In this document: positions 27,243 to 36,914 of the stretch, piece after piece
How the letters are laid out: each line of letters starts with the position of its first letter
Numbering within the stretch: position 1 is the stretch's first letter
Origin: Demequina sp. NBRC 110051
GTDB taxonomy: Bacteria > Actinomycetota > Actinomycetes > Actinomycetales > Demequinaceae
DNA: 64,000 nt
Reading direction: 5' to 3'
Assembly: GCF_002090055.1 (NCBI RefSeq)
Contig: NZ_BBRH01000014.1
Span: 62,001 to 126,000, forward strand
The notes under the pieces: model-generated
Told to the model about the DNA's origin: nothing
The model's input: only the letters and a program-made list of their open reading frames with translations
The model's database searches: none
Made by a program: the position numbers and the translations under genes

Positions 27243-29735
27243 TCAGGCGGTGACGATGTTGACGAGCTTGGGTGCGCGCACGATCACCGTACGGATCGCG
27301 GCGTCACCCACCGCCCTCACCACTCCAGGTGCGGCGAGGGCCAGCTCGCGCAGGGCGTCCTCGGAGATGTCGGGCGCCACCTCGAGGCGGTCACGGACCT
27401 TGCCCTTCACCTGGACGATGCACGTGACGGTGTCCTCGACCAGCAGCGACTCGTCCACGTCGAGCCATCCGGCGCGCGACACGTTCTCGTGTCCCAGAAT
27501 CGACCACATGTCCTCGGCGACGTAGGGCGCGAAGAGGCTCAGCAGCACGGCGACGGCCTCGGTGGCCTCGCGCACGGCGGGGTCGGCGGGGCCGGCACCG
27601 CTGTCGATGGCCTTGCGGGTGGCGTTGACGAGCTCCATGGTGCGCGCGACCACCACGTTGAAGCGGAAGCCCTCGACCAGTTGGGCGGCGTCGTGCATGG
27701 TCTTGTGCGTCACCGCACGCAGGGCGGCGTCCCCAGTGGCAGGGTCTACGCCCGGTGCGGAGGCGACGTCGCGCGCCAGGCGCCAGGCGCGGGCGAGGAA
27801 GCGCTGGGATGCGCCGGGCGAGACGTCCGCCCAGTCGATGTCGTCCTCGGGCGGGCCTGCGAACGACATGGTGATGCGCACGGCGTCCACGCCGAACTCG
27901 TCGAGTTGCTCGCTCAGGCGCACCAGGTTGCCGCGTGACTTCGACATCGCGGAGCCGTCCATCTGGACCATGCCCTGGTTCAGCAGCGCGAGGAAGGGCT
28001 CCTCGAAGTCGATCATGCCCATGTCATGCAGCGCCTTGGTGAAGAAGCGCGCGTACAGCAGGTGCAGGATCGCGTGGGTGACGCCACCCACGTACTGATC
28101 GATGGGTGCCCACTTCTTCGCCTCGTCGAGGTCGAAGGGGCCGTCGGTCTTGCCCGGCGACAGGAACCGCAGGAAGTACCAGGACGAGTCTACGAAGGTG
28201 TCCATGGTGTCCGTGTCGCGCAGGGCCGGGCCGCCGCAGTCGGGGCATGTGGTGTTGACCCAGTCGGTCGCTCCGCCGAGCGGTGAGGTGCCCTTGGGCT
28301 TGAGGTCGAGGCCCTCGGCCGGCGGCAACTCGACGGGAAGCTGGTCGTCCGGCACGCGCACCTCACCGCACGCGTCGCAGTGGACGATCGGGATGGGCGT
28401 GCCCCAGTAGCGCTGACGCGAGATGAGCCAGTCGCGCAGGCGGTAGTTGGTCGACGAGTGGCCCAGGCTCTTGGCCTCGAGGTCCGCGACGATGGCGTCG
28501 ATCGCGTCTGCCTTCGACTTGCCATCGAGGTCGCCGGAGTTGATCAGCGTGCCGTCGCCGGCCGCGGCGACGCCGGAGACGGCCGGGTCCTCGACCGGTT
28601 CGCCGTCCTCGCCGCGCACGTCGAGCACCACGCGCACCGGCAGGTCCATGGCGCGGGCAAAGTCGAGGTCGCGCTGGTCGTGCGCGGGCACGGCCATGAT
28701 CGCGCCGTGACCGTAGTCGGCGAGCACGTAGTCGGAGGCCCAGATGGGCAGGCGCTCACCGTTGACGGGGTTGATCGCGTACCGATTGAGGAACACACCG
28801 GTCTTGGGGCGCTCGGTCGACAGGCGGTCGATCTCGCTGGCGGCCTTGACCTCATCGACGTACGCCTCGAAGGCCTCGGCGACCACGGCATCGGCCCCCT
28901 GAACCAGCTCGGCCGCAAGGTCGGAGTCCGCCGCGACGACCATGAAGGTCGCACCGTGGAGGGTGTCGGGGCGGGTCGTGTAGATGTCGACGGGCTCGTC
29001 GCGACCCTCGATCGTGAACGACACGTCGGCGCCGCTGGAGCGTCCGATCCAGTTGCGCTGCATGGCGATGACCTTGGACGGCCACGAGTCCTTCAGCGTG
29101 TCAAGGTCGTCCAGCAGGCGGTCCGCGTAGTCCGTTACCTTGAAGTACCACTGGTTCAGCTTCTTCTTCGTGACGGGCGTGTCGCAACGCTCGCACAGGC
29201 CGCCCACCACCTGCTCGTTGGCGAGCACGGTCTGGTCCTTGGGGCACCAGTTCACGTTCGAGTGCTTGCGATACGCCAGGCCCTTTTCATGCATGCGCGT
29301 GAAGAACCACTGGTTCCAGTGGTAGTACTCGGGACGGTGCGTCGCGAGCACGCGGTCCCAGTCGAACGAGCACGCATAGCGCTCCATCGAGGACCGCTGC
29401 TGGGCGATGTTGTCCTCGGTCCAGCCGCGCGGGTCCAGGCCGCGGGTGATCGCGGCGTTCTCGGCGGGCAGGCCGAACGAGTCCCACCCGATGGGGTGCA
29501 TCACGTTGAAGCCGCGCTGGGTCCAGTAGCGCGCGATCACGTCACCGAGCGCGTAGGCCTCTGCGTGGCCCATGTGCAGGTCGCCCGAGGGGTACGGGAA
29601 CATGTCGAGCACGTACTTGGTGGGACGCGAGTCCTCGGGGTCGCCCGAGCGGAAGGGCTGGGTTTCCCGCCACACGGGTAGCCAGCGGTCCTCGATCGCG
29701 TGGAAGTCGTACCTGGTCTCGTCGTTCTCGGGCAT
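27243..29735 (-). CDS. leuS: Leucyl-tRNA synthetase
   Basis: 830 aa from ATG 29735. Class I motifs are [14 protein letters not shown] (HIGH equivalent) and MSKSRGN (KMSKS), with the CP1 editing domain between and zinc-type cysteines in [21 protein letters not shown] and CPDCGG. It charges tRNA-Leu. The ATG has no clear ribosome site. A GTG three codons upstream (29744) lies seven bases after a TAGAAT (29757-29752), so a leaderless GTG start is a good alternative. Confidence 0.96.
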   Translation of the reverse strand: MPENDETRYDFHAIEDRWLPVWRETQPFRSGDPEDSRPTKYVLDMFPYPSGDLHMGHAEAYALGDVIARYWTQRGFNVMHPIGWDSFGLPAENAAITRGLDPRGWTEDNIAQQRSSMERYACSFDWDRVLATHRPEYYHWNQWFFTRMHEKGLAYRKHSNVNWCPKDQTVLANEQVVGGLCERCDTPVTKKKLNQWYFKVTDYADRLLDDLDTLKDSWPSKVIAMQRNWIGRSSGADVSFTIEGRDEPVDIYTTRPDTLHGATFMVVAADSDLAAELVQGADAVVAEAFEAYVDEVKAASEIDRLSTERPKTGVFLNRYAINPVNGERLPIWASDYVLADYGHGAIMAVPAHDQRDLDFARAMDLPVRVVLDVRGEDGEPVEDPAVSGVAAAGDGTLINSGDLDGKSKADAIDAIVADLEAKSLGHSSTNYRLRDWLISRQRYWGTPIPIVHCDACGEVRVPDDQLPVELPPAEGLDLKPKGTSPLGGATDWVNTTCPDCGGPALRDTDTMDTFVDSSWYFLRFLSPGKTDGPFDLDEAKKWAPIDQYVGGVTHAILHLLYARFFTKALHDMGMIDFEEPFLALLNQGMVQMDGSAMSKSRGNLVRLSEQLDEFGVDAVRITMSFAGPPEDDIDWADVSPGASQRFLARAWRLARDVASAPGVDPATGDAALRAVTHKTMHDAAQLVEGFRFNVVVARTMELVNATRKAIDSGAGPADPAVREATEAVAVLLSLFAPYVAEDMWSILGHENVSRAGWLDVDESLLVEDTVTCIVQVKGKVRDRLEVAPDISEDALRELALAAPGVVRAVGDAAIRTVIVRAPKLVNIVTA

Positions 29736-29831
29736 GGCAGTCACGCGTTTGATTCTATCGGGGGCGCACGCCGGCGAGGACGGCAGCAGTCCCCACGGCA
29801 TTTGCGGCGAGTGTCCGTTGTCACATCAGGC

Positions 29832-29860
29832 TTCACCATGGCACCGCTATCGCCGATAAT
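29832..29860 (+). promoter_or_regulatory. Promoter of the first M15 peptidase gene
   Basis: TTCACC at 29832-29837, a 17-base spacer, then GATAAT at 29855-29860. The expected start of transcription near 29867 gives a 45-nt leader containing the GGAG at 29902-29905. Confidence 0.6.
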
Positions 29861-29911
29861 CTCGGCAGGCGGCGCTCGGTCGAGGGCGTCTCACGACCGT
29901 AGGAGCGCACC

Positions 29912-31636
29912 ATTTCTTCCGTCCCCACCGCAGCCCCCGTCAGCGTCCGCGTCCGCGCGGTGCGGGCGGCTGCCGTCACCGTGTTGGGAGCGGGCCTCGC
30001 CGCGGGAATCGTGCCCAGCGCCGTTGCCCAGACCGATCCCGCCGATCCGACGCCGACCACCGTGACGACACCGACGATGGCGCCGACGGTGACACCGATC
30101 CCCTCGTTGTCACCCGAACCCTCGGCCACGCCTGCCGCCACGCCGTCCCCGACCGCCTCGCCCGGGCCGTCCGCCTCGCCCGGGCCGTCCGCGAGCCCGT
30201 CGCCTACGCCAAGCACGGACGCCTCGTCCCCTCCCACAGCCGCGCCGTCGGGCGACGTGGAGGAGCAGACCGACGCCGCAGAGCCGCAGCCGGCCATGTC
30301 GGCGCGCGGCGCCGAGCCGGCCGACGTCACCCCCACCGAGGCCCTCGAGCCTCCGTCGGTCGGCGTGCTCGCCGCGACGGGGATCACCTTCACCGACGTG
30401 TCGGCCCGCGTCGGGAGCTCGTCCTACTCGAAGTTCGCCACCGAGATCGGGTGGCTGGCCCAGGCGGGTATTACCCGCGGCTGGACGCTGTCCGATGGCA
30501 CCCGCGAGTACCGCCCCCTCGACACCGTGGCGCGCGACGCCATGGCCGCGTTCCTGTACCGCTACGCGGGCGAGCCGGCCCACTACGCTCCGTCGCGATC
30601 GCCGTTCAGCGACATCACCTCAAAAACCGCCTTCTACCGCGAGATCACGTGGGCCGCGGACGCCAAGGTCTCGACCGGGTGGCGCGTGGACGGCGCGGCC
30701 GAGTTTCGCGCTCAGGAGGACATCTCGCGCGAGGCGATGGCCGCATTCTTGTACCGCTTTGCCGGCTCACCTGCGGTCTCGCTGCCGTCCCGGTCCCCGT
30801 TCACCGACGTGAAGACCTCCGACCCCTTCTATCGCGCGATCGTGTGGCTGTCGCAGACCGGCGCCACGACCGGCTGGAAGACGTCGTCGGGCGCCGAGTT
30901 CCGCCCCCGCAACGCCATCACGCGTGACGCCATGGCGGCGTTCCTGTACCGACTCGACGGCGCCGGAATCACCTATAACCCCGCCGTGGGCACCGCGACC
31001 CTGCTGCGTCACTCCACGCTGTACGTCTACGGGGCCTCGAGCCTCGCGGTCCGCGCCGCCCCCGGCACCGCCTCCTCATTGCTGGCGTACCGTCCGCGTG
31101 GGGCGGCGGTCACCCCCACGGGGAACGTCTCGCCCGACGGCTGGATCGAGATCGTGGTCGACGGCGGTCGCGGCTGGATGTCGGGCTATTACCTGCGCGG
31201 CACTGGGGGCGCGGCCGTCACGCGCGTCACCACGACCTACTCCAACGGAGCCCTGCCCCGCGATCGACTGTGTTCGCTGTCGTGGGATACGAGCGAACTG
31301 CTGCTGTGCCAGGCCGCTGCCGACCTCGAGCGACTCAACGCCGCTTTCCGGGCCCGCTTCGGGCGCAACATCCCCGTGAACGACTCGTACCGGGACTACG
31401 ACGAACAGGTGCGCGCACGCGCCCTGTACGGCACTATCGCCGCGATTCCCGGCACGTCGAACCACGGCTGGGCGGCCGCCATCGACATCGCGGGGGCGTC
31501 GCTGCCCGGCGGATACCAGGGCTCCGCTTACCTGTGGCTGCGTCAGCAACTCACCGGCTACAACTGGGTCCTCCCCACCTGGGCGCGCCCCGATGGCAAC
31601 AAGCCCGAGCCGTGGCACTTCGAATACACGGGGTAG
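29912..31636 (+). CDS. Secreted M15-type carboxypeptidase with SLH-like repeats; probable ATT start
   Basis: 574 aa if read from ATT 29912. GGAG (29902-29905) lies six bases before the ATT, and an in-frame TAG sits at 29900-29902. The only other start, GTG 29960, has no ribosome site and would remove the basic n-region (VRVRAVR) of the signal peptide. After the signal peptide (to about 42) come a Pro/Thr/Ser-rich linker, three SLH-like repeats (about 140-345; PFTDV, FYREITWAADAKVSTGW, AMAAFLYR), a bacterial SH3-like segment (about 355-430) and an M15/VanY domain with SNHGWAAAID and EPWHFEYTG as the zinc motifs. It is expected to trim D-Ala in peptidoglycan while attached to the cell wall. A tandem paralogue follows. 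Confidence 0.85.
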   Translation: MSSVPTAAPVSVRVRAVRAAAVTVLGAGLAAGIVPSAVAQTDPADPTPTTVTTPTMAPTVTPIPSLSPEPSATPAATPSPTASPGPSASPGPSASPSPTPSTDASSPPTAAPSGDVEEQTDAAEPQPAMSARGAEPADVTPTEALEPPSVGVLAATGITFTDVSARVGSSSYSKFATEIGWLAQAGITRGWTLSDGTREYRPLDTVARDAMAAFLYRYAGEPAHYAPSRSPFSDITSKTAFYREITWAADAKVSTGWRVDGAAEFRAQEDISREAMAAFLYRFAGSPAVSLPSRSPFTDVKTSDPFYRAIVWLSQTGATTGWKTSSGAEFRPRNAITRDAMAAFLYRLDGAGITYNPAVGTATLLRHSTLYVYGASSLAVRAAPGTASSLLAYRPRGAAVTPTGNVSPDGWIEIVVDGGRGWMSGYYLRGTGGAAVTRVTTTYSNGALPRDRLCSLSWDTSELLLCQAAADLERLNAAFRARFGRNIPVNDSYRDYDEQVRARALYGTIAAIPGTSNHGWAAAIDIAGASLPGGYQGSAYLWLRQQLTGYNWVLPTWARPDGNKPEPWHFEYTG

Positions 31637-31721
31637 CCACGCCACCTGCTCACGACATGTGAGAGGACTGCCGATATCACAGACGGCCGATGCCGCGGCG
31701 ACTCCCGTTGCCCGGTTGGGG

Positions 31722-31756
31722 CTGACAACTGCGCACCCGCGTGCGACTCTTGTCAG
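31722..31756. promoter_or_regulatory. Two-part dyad between the two M15 genes
   Basis: CTGACA (31722-31727) pairs with TGTCAG (31751-31756), and inside them CGCAC (31732-31736) pairs with GTGCG (31741-31745). It lies 69 bp upstream of the second peptidase start. It could be an operator or a terminator of the first gene; nothing decides between these. Confidence 0.35.
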
Positions 31757-31824
31757 GAAGCGGGCGCACATGTGCCCGTGCACCGGCGTAGCTGAGGGGC
31801 TGATGCCGGAGAAGGAGACGGGCG

Positions 31825-33387
31825 ATGCGGCGCATCTCATCGCGGTCCATGGCACGGCGAGCATGGGCCGGGCACGTGGCGGTCATCACGCTCGCTGGCG
31901 CGTGCTTCCTTCCCGTCAGCGCGGCCAGCGCCACCGAGACGACCGACACCCCCGAGGCCTCCGCTCCGGACACCACGCAGACCGCCACCGCAGCGGCGAC
32001 AGCTCCGGCGACCGAAGAGACCACCACTGCGGAGCCCACGCCGACGTCCACCTCGACACCCAAACCCACCGCGACGCCCAAACCCACCGCGACGTCGTCT
32101 CCCAAGCCGACCGCAACATCGACGCCCAAGCCCAACGGAACCGCGACCCCCGAACCCTCCACGACCTCAAGCCCGGAGCCCACGGTTACCCCGTCGCCCG
32201 AGCCCACCACGGCATCGGACCCCGATCCGGTTCCCTCCGCCACGCCCACCCCGACGACCGACGAGGCTCAGGAAGACGACGACGAGGCGAGCCCGCCCTT
32301 GTCCGTCCTGTACGCGTCGCCGACGGTGTGGAAGGCGGAGCCGGTGCGCACCACGTTCCGTGACGTCTCGGCGGCCGGTGCCGGCGGCGTCTCGGCCCCG
32401 CAGGCGGAGGCGATCGCGTGGCTGGCCCGTCTGGGCGCGGGCTTCGGGTGGGGCCTCGCCGAGGATTCCGCGACGTTCTCCCCCACCGCACCGGCAACGC
32501 GCGCCGACCTGGCCGCCTTCGCGTACCGCGCGGCCGGACTGCCGCTGCATGTCATGGACGAGGACGGCCCCTACGACGACGTCGATGCCGACCACGCCTC
32601 GGCGACGGAGGTCTCATGGCTCGCCTCTCGCGGCGTGGAACTGGACGACGACACCTCCTCGTTCGACCCTGACCGAGCCACCACGCGCGGCGAGGTCGCG
32701 CTCACGCTGCACCGCCTGGCAGGCGAACGGCGGATCGTGTTCGTGCCGGGACTGTCGTTCGAACCGGTCGAGGCACCCTCCGAGCACGAGACCTCGACCG
32801 AATGGCTCGAGAGCCTCGGAGTGGCGGCGCCCGGCTCCGACGCCGAGGCTGCGGCCGAAGAGCTCACGAAGGCCGACCTGGCGGCGCTGCTCTACGAGGT
32901 GGTCGACGCGGGCCTGGTGCTGTCGCACGAGCCCTCCCTCACGGAACGACTCGATTTCTCCGGCAGCGAGGTGCCCTCGCTCGCGGGTCTGCGCAACGGC
33001 ACCCTCACGTCCGCGGTGCTCTGCGCGGTGCCGTGGGACGCCGACCAGACCCTGTCCTGCCATGCCGCCGCCGATCTGGAGACGCTGAACGCGGCGTTCT
33101 CCGAGCGTTTCGGTGTCGACATCCCCATCACCGACTCCTACCGCAGCCTCTCCGGGCAGCGCGTCGCCAAAGCCACCAAGGGCGTCATGGCCGCGACACC
33201 GGGGACCTCGCAGCACGGCTGGGGCGCCGCGATCGATCTCAACTCGGGTGGCCTCCCGGGTGGATTCCGCGGCGAGGCCTACCGGTGGCTCGTCGACCAG
33301 GCGCCCGCGTACGGCTGGGAATTGCCCGCGTGGGCGCGTCCGGGCGGACCGAAGCCCGAGCCGTGGCACCTCGAGCACCGGGGCTAG
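31825..33387 (+). CDS. Secreted M15-type carboxypeptidase, tandem paralogue
   Basis: 520 aa, with GGAG upstream of the ATG. A signal peptide (n-region MRRISSRSMARRAWAG, cleavage near ASA-TE at about 36) is followed by a repetitive Thr/Pro/Lys then Pro/Glu linker (about 65-150), diverged SLH-like repeats (about 170-345) and an M15 domain with SQHGWGAAIDL and EPWHLEHRG. The M15 domain is clearly homologous to the upstream gene (LCAVPWDADQTLSCHAAADLE against LCSLSWDTSELLLCQAAADLE), but the SH3-like segment is gone and the repeats are much changed. It probably acts on cell-wall peptides. Confidence 0.9.
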   Translation: MRRISSRSMARRAWAGHVAVITLAGACFLPVSAASATETTDTPEASAPDTTQTATAAATAPATEETTTAEPTPTSTSTPKPTATPKPTATSSPKPTATSTPKPNGTATPEPSTTSSPEPTVTPSPEPTTASDPDPVPSATPTPTTDEAQEDDDEASPPLSVLYASPTVWKAEPVRTTFRDVSAAGAGGVSAPQAEAIAWLARLGAGFGWGLAEDSATFSPTAPATRADLAAFAYRAAGLPLHVMDEDGPYDDVDADHASATEVSWLASRGVELDDDTSSFDPDRATTRGEVALTLHRLAGERRIVFVPGLSFEPVEAPSEHETSTEWLESLGVAAPGSDAEAAAEELTKADLAALLYEVVDAGLVLSHEPSLTERLDFSGSEVPSLAGLRNGTLTSAVLCAVPWDADQTLSCHAAADLETLNAAFSERFGVDIPITDSYRSLSGQRVAKATKGVMAATPGTSQHGWGAAIDLNSGGLPGGFRGEAYRWLVDQAPAYGWELPAWARPGGPKPEPWHLEHRG

Positions 33388-33414
33388 GAGCACGGCGGCG
33401 AGGACTACCCCGGC

Positions 33415-34251
33415 TCAGGCGATCTGAGTCACCTTCACCGTGACGTCGAGATTCTCGGTGGTGCCCGCGACCACGCCAGACAGCGGGGGCACGTCGCGGT
33501 ACTCGCGTCCGCGGCCCACGATCACGTGATGGTCGCCCACCTCGCGGTCGTTGGTCGGATCGAAGCCGGTCCACTCCCCCGTCCACCACTCGACCCACGC
33601 GTGGCTCTCGCCCGCGACGGTCTCACCGATCTCGGCGTCCCGCTTGGGGTGCAGGTAGCCCGAGACGTAGCGCGCGGGGATGCCCACCGAGCGCAGCGCA
33701 CCGAGCGCGAGTTGGGCGAAGTCCTGACACACGCCCGAGCGGGCACCCCATGCCTCCGCGGCAGCGGTGTGGACGGTGGTGGCGCCGGGCACGTACTTCA
33801 CCTCGGAATGCAGATACTCACACACCGCGCGGGCCGTCGCCTCCGGGCCCAGCTTGTGCGAGGCCTCGCGCGCGAACTGCTCGAGATCCTCGGGCGGAGC
33901 CGTGGCATCGGAGTTCTCCAGGTACTCGCACAGCAGGTCCTGAAAACGCGGGCCTTGGAGCGCGTCCCATCCGGCCTTCTCGCCTCGGGGCACCTGGGTC
34001 GACACCTCGACCACGGACCTCGCGTCGACGGTCAGCGCGCGGTGCGGCTGCAGGACCTCGAAGGTCGTGACGTCGCACTCCCAGTAGTCGCGGTAGGACG
34101 ATCGCCACGTCACCGGGGAGATGTCGACCGCGGCATCCAAGACCCGCTGACGCGGCAGCCATGCGGGGGTGACCCTGGCCTCGTTGTAGGAGCTGGTGAC
34201 GTCCGAGGCGTAGCGGAAGTGCGTACGGTGCTCGATGCGAAGGGTGGTCAC
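33415..34251 (-). CDS. Transglutaminase-like cysteine peptidase family protein
   Basis: 278 aa from GTG 34251, which overlaps the stop of the alpha-E gene as GTGA. An N-terminal bacterial transglutaminase-associated domain (EHRTHFRYASDVTSSYNEARVTP) is followed by the core with Cys in SGVCQDF, His in SHAWVEWW and Asp in GFDPTND, a complete catalytic triad. It is the third gene of the conserved ATP-grasp / alpha-E / transglutaminase operon, predicted in comparative genomics to make and process peptide-like bonds; the substrate is unknown. Confidence 0.93.
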   Translation of the reverse strand: MTTLRIEHRTHFRYASDVTSSYNEARVTPAWLPRQRVLDAAVDISPVTWRSSYRDYWECDVTTFEVLQPHRALTVDARSVVEVSTQVPRGEKAGWDALQGPRFQDLLCEYLENSDATAPPEDLEQFAREASHKLGPEATARAVCEYLHSEVKYVPGATTVHTAAAEAWGARSGVCQDFAQLALGALRSVGIPARYVSGYLHPKRDAEIGETVAGESHAWVEWWTGEWTGFDPTNDREVGDHHVIVGRGREYRDVPPLSGVVAGTTENLDVTVKVTQIA

Positions 34252-35171
34252 AATGCCTCCTGGTTCCACACGACGGTGGCGTCGGGCAGGAAGTAGCGGT
34301 CGCGGATGATGTCCGATGCCGTGGCGCACGCGCGCTGCACGGCCTGCATCTGGCCGGGAAGGTCGTCGAGGATCTCCCTGACCGGCGAGTACTCGAGGTT
34401 GGTGCGTGCCCGACCCAGCGCGAGTTGGGCGCGCCCGGCGAGGGTCCGCGAGCGCTCCGAGCCTTCGATATCGGTCAGGATCGACTCCGCCATCTCGAGG
34501 TTATAGGCGATCGAGCGCGGGAACAGGCGATCCACCAGGAGGAATTCCGCGGCGCGTTCCTCGGTGACGAGGGCGCGCACGGTGCGCAAGTACGCCTCGT
34601 GGGCCGAGCAGGTGCGCAGCAGTGTGGTCCAGTTGACGCCCGTGGTGCCGTCGAGTGAGCGGGTCATGAGGAGGCGGGCGATCATGTCCGCGCGCTCCAG
34701 GGAGCGGCCCAGCTCGAGGAAGTGCCACGCGTCGTCGCGCGACGTGGTTGCCGAGGCGAGCCCCCGCACCACCGCGGTGCGCTCGCGCACCCACACGAAG
34801 TACTCGTGAGGACGAGCGGCCTGGCTCCAGCGCGACAGCTCCATCCTGGTGGTGTTGAGCGACTCCCACACCTCGGTGGAGATGACCTCGCGGGCCCGGC
34901 GTGCGTTCTCGCGGGCCGCGGTCAGCGACCCGGCGATCGAGGACGTGCGCTCCCGGTCGAAGGCCAGGCGCTGCAGGACGTCGGAGCGGGTGACCGGCGC
35001 CTCGGTGCCCGCACTCATGACGGTAAGGATCGAGGCATTCGCGCTGGGCTCGTCGACCCAGGGGTCCTCGAGCAGGACATTGAGGTGCACGTCGAGCAGG
35101 CGCGCGGTGTTGTCGGCGCGCTCGACATAGCGGCCAATCCAGAACAGCGACTCGGCGATGCGGCTCAGCAT
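34248..35171 (-). CDS. Alpha-E domain protein
   Basis: 307 aa, all helical. The start MLSRIAESLFWIGRYVERADNTARLLDVHLN is the family hallmark. No enzymatic motif is evident. It always travels with the circularly permuted ATP-grasp and transglutaminase genes and probably forms a complex with them. Overlaps the ATP-grasp gene by 7 nt and the transglutaminase by 4 nt. Confidence 0.93.
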   Translation of the reverse strand: MLSRIAESLFWIGRYVERADNTARLLDVHLNVLLEDPWVDEPSANASILTVMSAGTEAPVTRSDVLQRLAFDRERTSSIAGSLTAARENARRAREVISTEVWESLNTTRMELSRWSQAARPHEYFVWVRERTAVVRGLASATTSRDDAWHFLELGRSLERADMIARLLMTRSLDGTTGVNWTTLLRTCSAHEAYLRTVRALVTEERAAEFLLVDRLFPRSIAYNLEMAESILTDIEGSERSRTLAGRAQLALGRARTNLEYSPVREILDDLPGQMQAVQRACATASDIIRDRYFLPDATVVWNQEAL

Positions 35172-36790
35172 GATGCGCCCCCGTCCTCGCCCGGCTCGGC
35201 CGGTGGCTCACTGTGCTCCTCGCGCTGCTGTTGTTGCTGCTGCGCCTGCTGGCCCGCGACCACATCCTCGGGGTGGGCGGCCTGCGGCACGGCGTGCATG
35301 CCTCCGAACTCGACCTTCGACTCGGGCGCCTGGCGTGGTGCGCGGTCGCGCACGCCGCCAAGGACCCAGGTGTCCTTGGAGCCGCCGCCCTGGGACGAGT
35401 TCACGATGAGCTGACCGCGCTGGAGTGCCACCCGGGTGAGCCCGCCGGGCAGCACCCACACGTCGTCGCCGTCGTTCACGGCGAAGGGGCGCAGGTCCAC
35501 GTGACGCGGCTCGAGCCCGTCGTCGGTGAGGGTCGGCACCGTCGACAGTTGGATCACGGGCTGCGCGATCCAGCCGCGCGGGTCCTCGCTGATGCGGTCC
35601 TTGGCCTCGGCCAGCTCCGCTGCAGACGCCTTGGGGCCGATAAGCACGCCCTTGCCTCCCGCGCCGTCGACGGGCTTGACGACGAGCTCGTCGAGCCGGT
35701 CGAGCACCTCCTCGCGAGCGGCGGGCTCCTCGAGACGCCAGGTATCGACGTTGGGCAGGATCGGGTCCTCGTCGAGGTAGTAGCGCGTGAGGTCGGGCAT
35801 GTACGTGTAGATGAGCTTGTCGTCGGCCACGCCGTTGCCGATCGCGTTGGCGATCGTGACGTTGCCCAGGCGCGCGGCGTTGACGAGCCCAGGCGAGCCC
35901 AGCGCCGAGTCGGGCCGGAACTGCACGGGGTCCAGGAAGTCGTCGTCCACGCGGCGGTAGATCACGTCGACGCGGCGGCGCCCGGCCGTGGTGCGCATGT
36001 AGACGCGGCCGTTGACCGTCTCAAGGTCGCGCCCCTCGACGAGCTCGACACCCATGGTGCGCGCCAGGAGCGAGTGCTCGTAGTACGCCGAGTTGTACAC
36101 ACCCGGGGTGAGCACCACGATCGTGGGGTCGTCGACGCCCTCGGGGGCGGACTTGGCGAGCGCCGAGCGCAGCCGTCGCGAGTACTCCAGCACGGGCCTA
36201 ATCCCCATAGCGCCGAACATCTCGGGGAACATCTGGCTCATGGCGCGGCGGTTCGACAACACGTAGCTCACGCCAGACGGCACGCGCACGTTGTCCTCAA
36301 GCACGCGCCAGATGCCGTGCTGGTCGCGCACCAGGTCGATGCCGCCCACATGGACGCGCACGCCGTTGGCCGGCTCGATGCCCGCGACCTGGCGGTAGTA
36401 GTACTGGCTCGACGCGATGAGGCGGCGCGGCACCAGGCCATCCGTCACGCAGCGCTGGGAGCCATACACGTCCGCGAGGAACGCCTCGAGGGTGCGCACG
36501 CGTTGGGCCACGCCGGGCGAGATGATGTCCCACTCGTCCGAGCCGACCACGCGCGGCACGAGGTCCAGCGGGAAGGGCCGCTCCTCGCCCGCATGGTCGA
36601 AGGTGACGCCCTGCGCGAGGTAGGTCGACGCGAGCGCCTCCGCCTTCGAGTACAGGTCGTCCCCGCTCATGCGTTCGAGTTCGGCGTAGACCCGCCGATA
36701 CGGCTCGCGGACCTTGCCGTCCACGTCCATCGCCTCGTCCCACGCCGCGGCGGGCGTGTAGCCGCTCCAGGGTGTCGCCGCATCGCTCAT
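35165..36790 (-). CDS. Circularly permuted type 2 ATP-grasp protein
   Basis: 541 aa. The N-terminus (YRRVYAELERMSGDDL, GVTFDHAGEERPFPLDLVPR) and the central VKPVDGAGGKGVLIGPKAS and LRPFAVNDGDDVWVLPGGLTRVAL belong to the CP_ATPgrasp_2 family. Such enzymes are predicted to ligate amines to carboxylates using ATP. The C-terminus ends in a Gln-rich, then acidic tail (about 505-541, with a run of six Gln) not usual in the family. First gene of a three-gene operon. Confidence 0.94.
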   Translation of the reverse strand: MSDAATPWSGYTPAAAWDEAMDVDGKVREPYRRVYAELERMSGDDLYSKAEALASTYLAQGVTFDHAGEERPFPLDLVPRVVGSDEWDIISPGVAQRVRTLEAFLADVYGSQRCVTDGLVPRRLIASSQYYYRQVAGIEPANGVRVHVGGIDLVRDQHGIWRVLEDNVRVPSGVSYVLSNRRAMSQMFPEMFGAMGIRPVLEYSRRLRSALAKSAPEGVDDPTIVVLTPGVYNSAYYEHSLLARTMGVELVEGRDLETVNGRVYMRTTAGRRRVDVIYRRVDDDFLDPVQFRPDSALGSPGLVNAARLGNVTIANAIGNGVADDKLIYTYMPDLTRYYLDEDPILPNVDTWRLEEPAAREEVLDRLDELVVKPVDGAGGKGVLIGPKASAAELAEAKDRISEDPRGWIAQPVIQLSTVPTLTDDGLEPRHVDLRPFAVNDGDDVWVLPGGLTRVALQRGQLIVNSSQGGGSKDTWVLGGVRDRAPRQAPESKVEFGGMHAVPQAAHPEDVVAGQQAQQQQQQREEHSEPPAEPGEDGGASC

Positions 36791-36855
36791 GGGCCCACGT
36801 TAACCAGGAATCATGTCTACCGCGTGGCAATAGTGTGTCGCGGCGATTGCGCGGC

Positions 36856-36875
36856 GCCGATGCCGTGGCTGGCTT
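36856..36875 (+). repeat. 20-bp exact repeat shared with 15845-15864
   Basis: An identical 20-mer (starting GCCGATGCCGTGG) occurs here, 39 bp upstream of the PH-domain gene, and at 15845-15864, 20 bp upstream of DUF4870 paralogue 4. Both are on the plus strand in front of small membrane-protein genes. It contains part of the genome-wide GGCCGATGCC motif. A chance match of 20 bp in 64 kb is very unlikely; shared promoter ancestry is possible. Confidence 0.8.
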
Positions 36876-36914
36876 TCCTTCCCCGGCCGGGTCGCGCTCA
36901 CTACAGTGAGCGTT

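Noticed and set aside
31637..31824. Small gene or RNA between the two M15 genes
   Set aside because: No ORF with a ribosome site and no recognised RNA; only a two-part dyad (31722-31756) and the second gene's leader are visible.
32059..32200. Tandem DNA repeats in the second M15 gene
   Set aside because: They encode the in-frame Thr/Pro/Lys linker of a secreted protein and have no separate element features.
35222..35245. CTG/TTG triplet run as a mobile or expanding repeat
   Set aside because: It is short and imperfect and is explained by the Gln-rich tail of the ATP-grasp protein.
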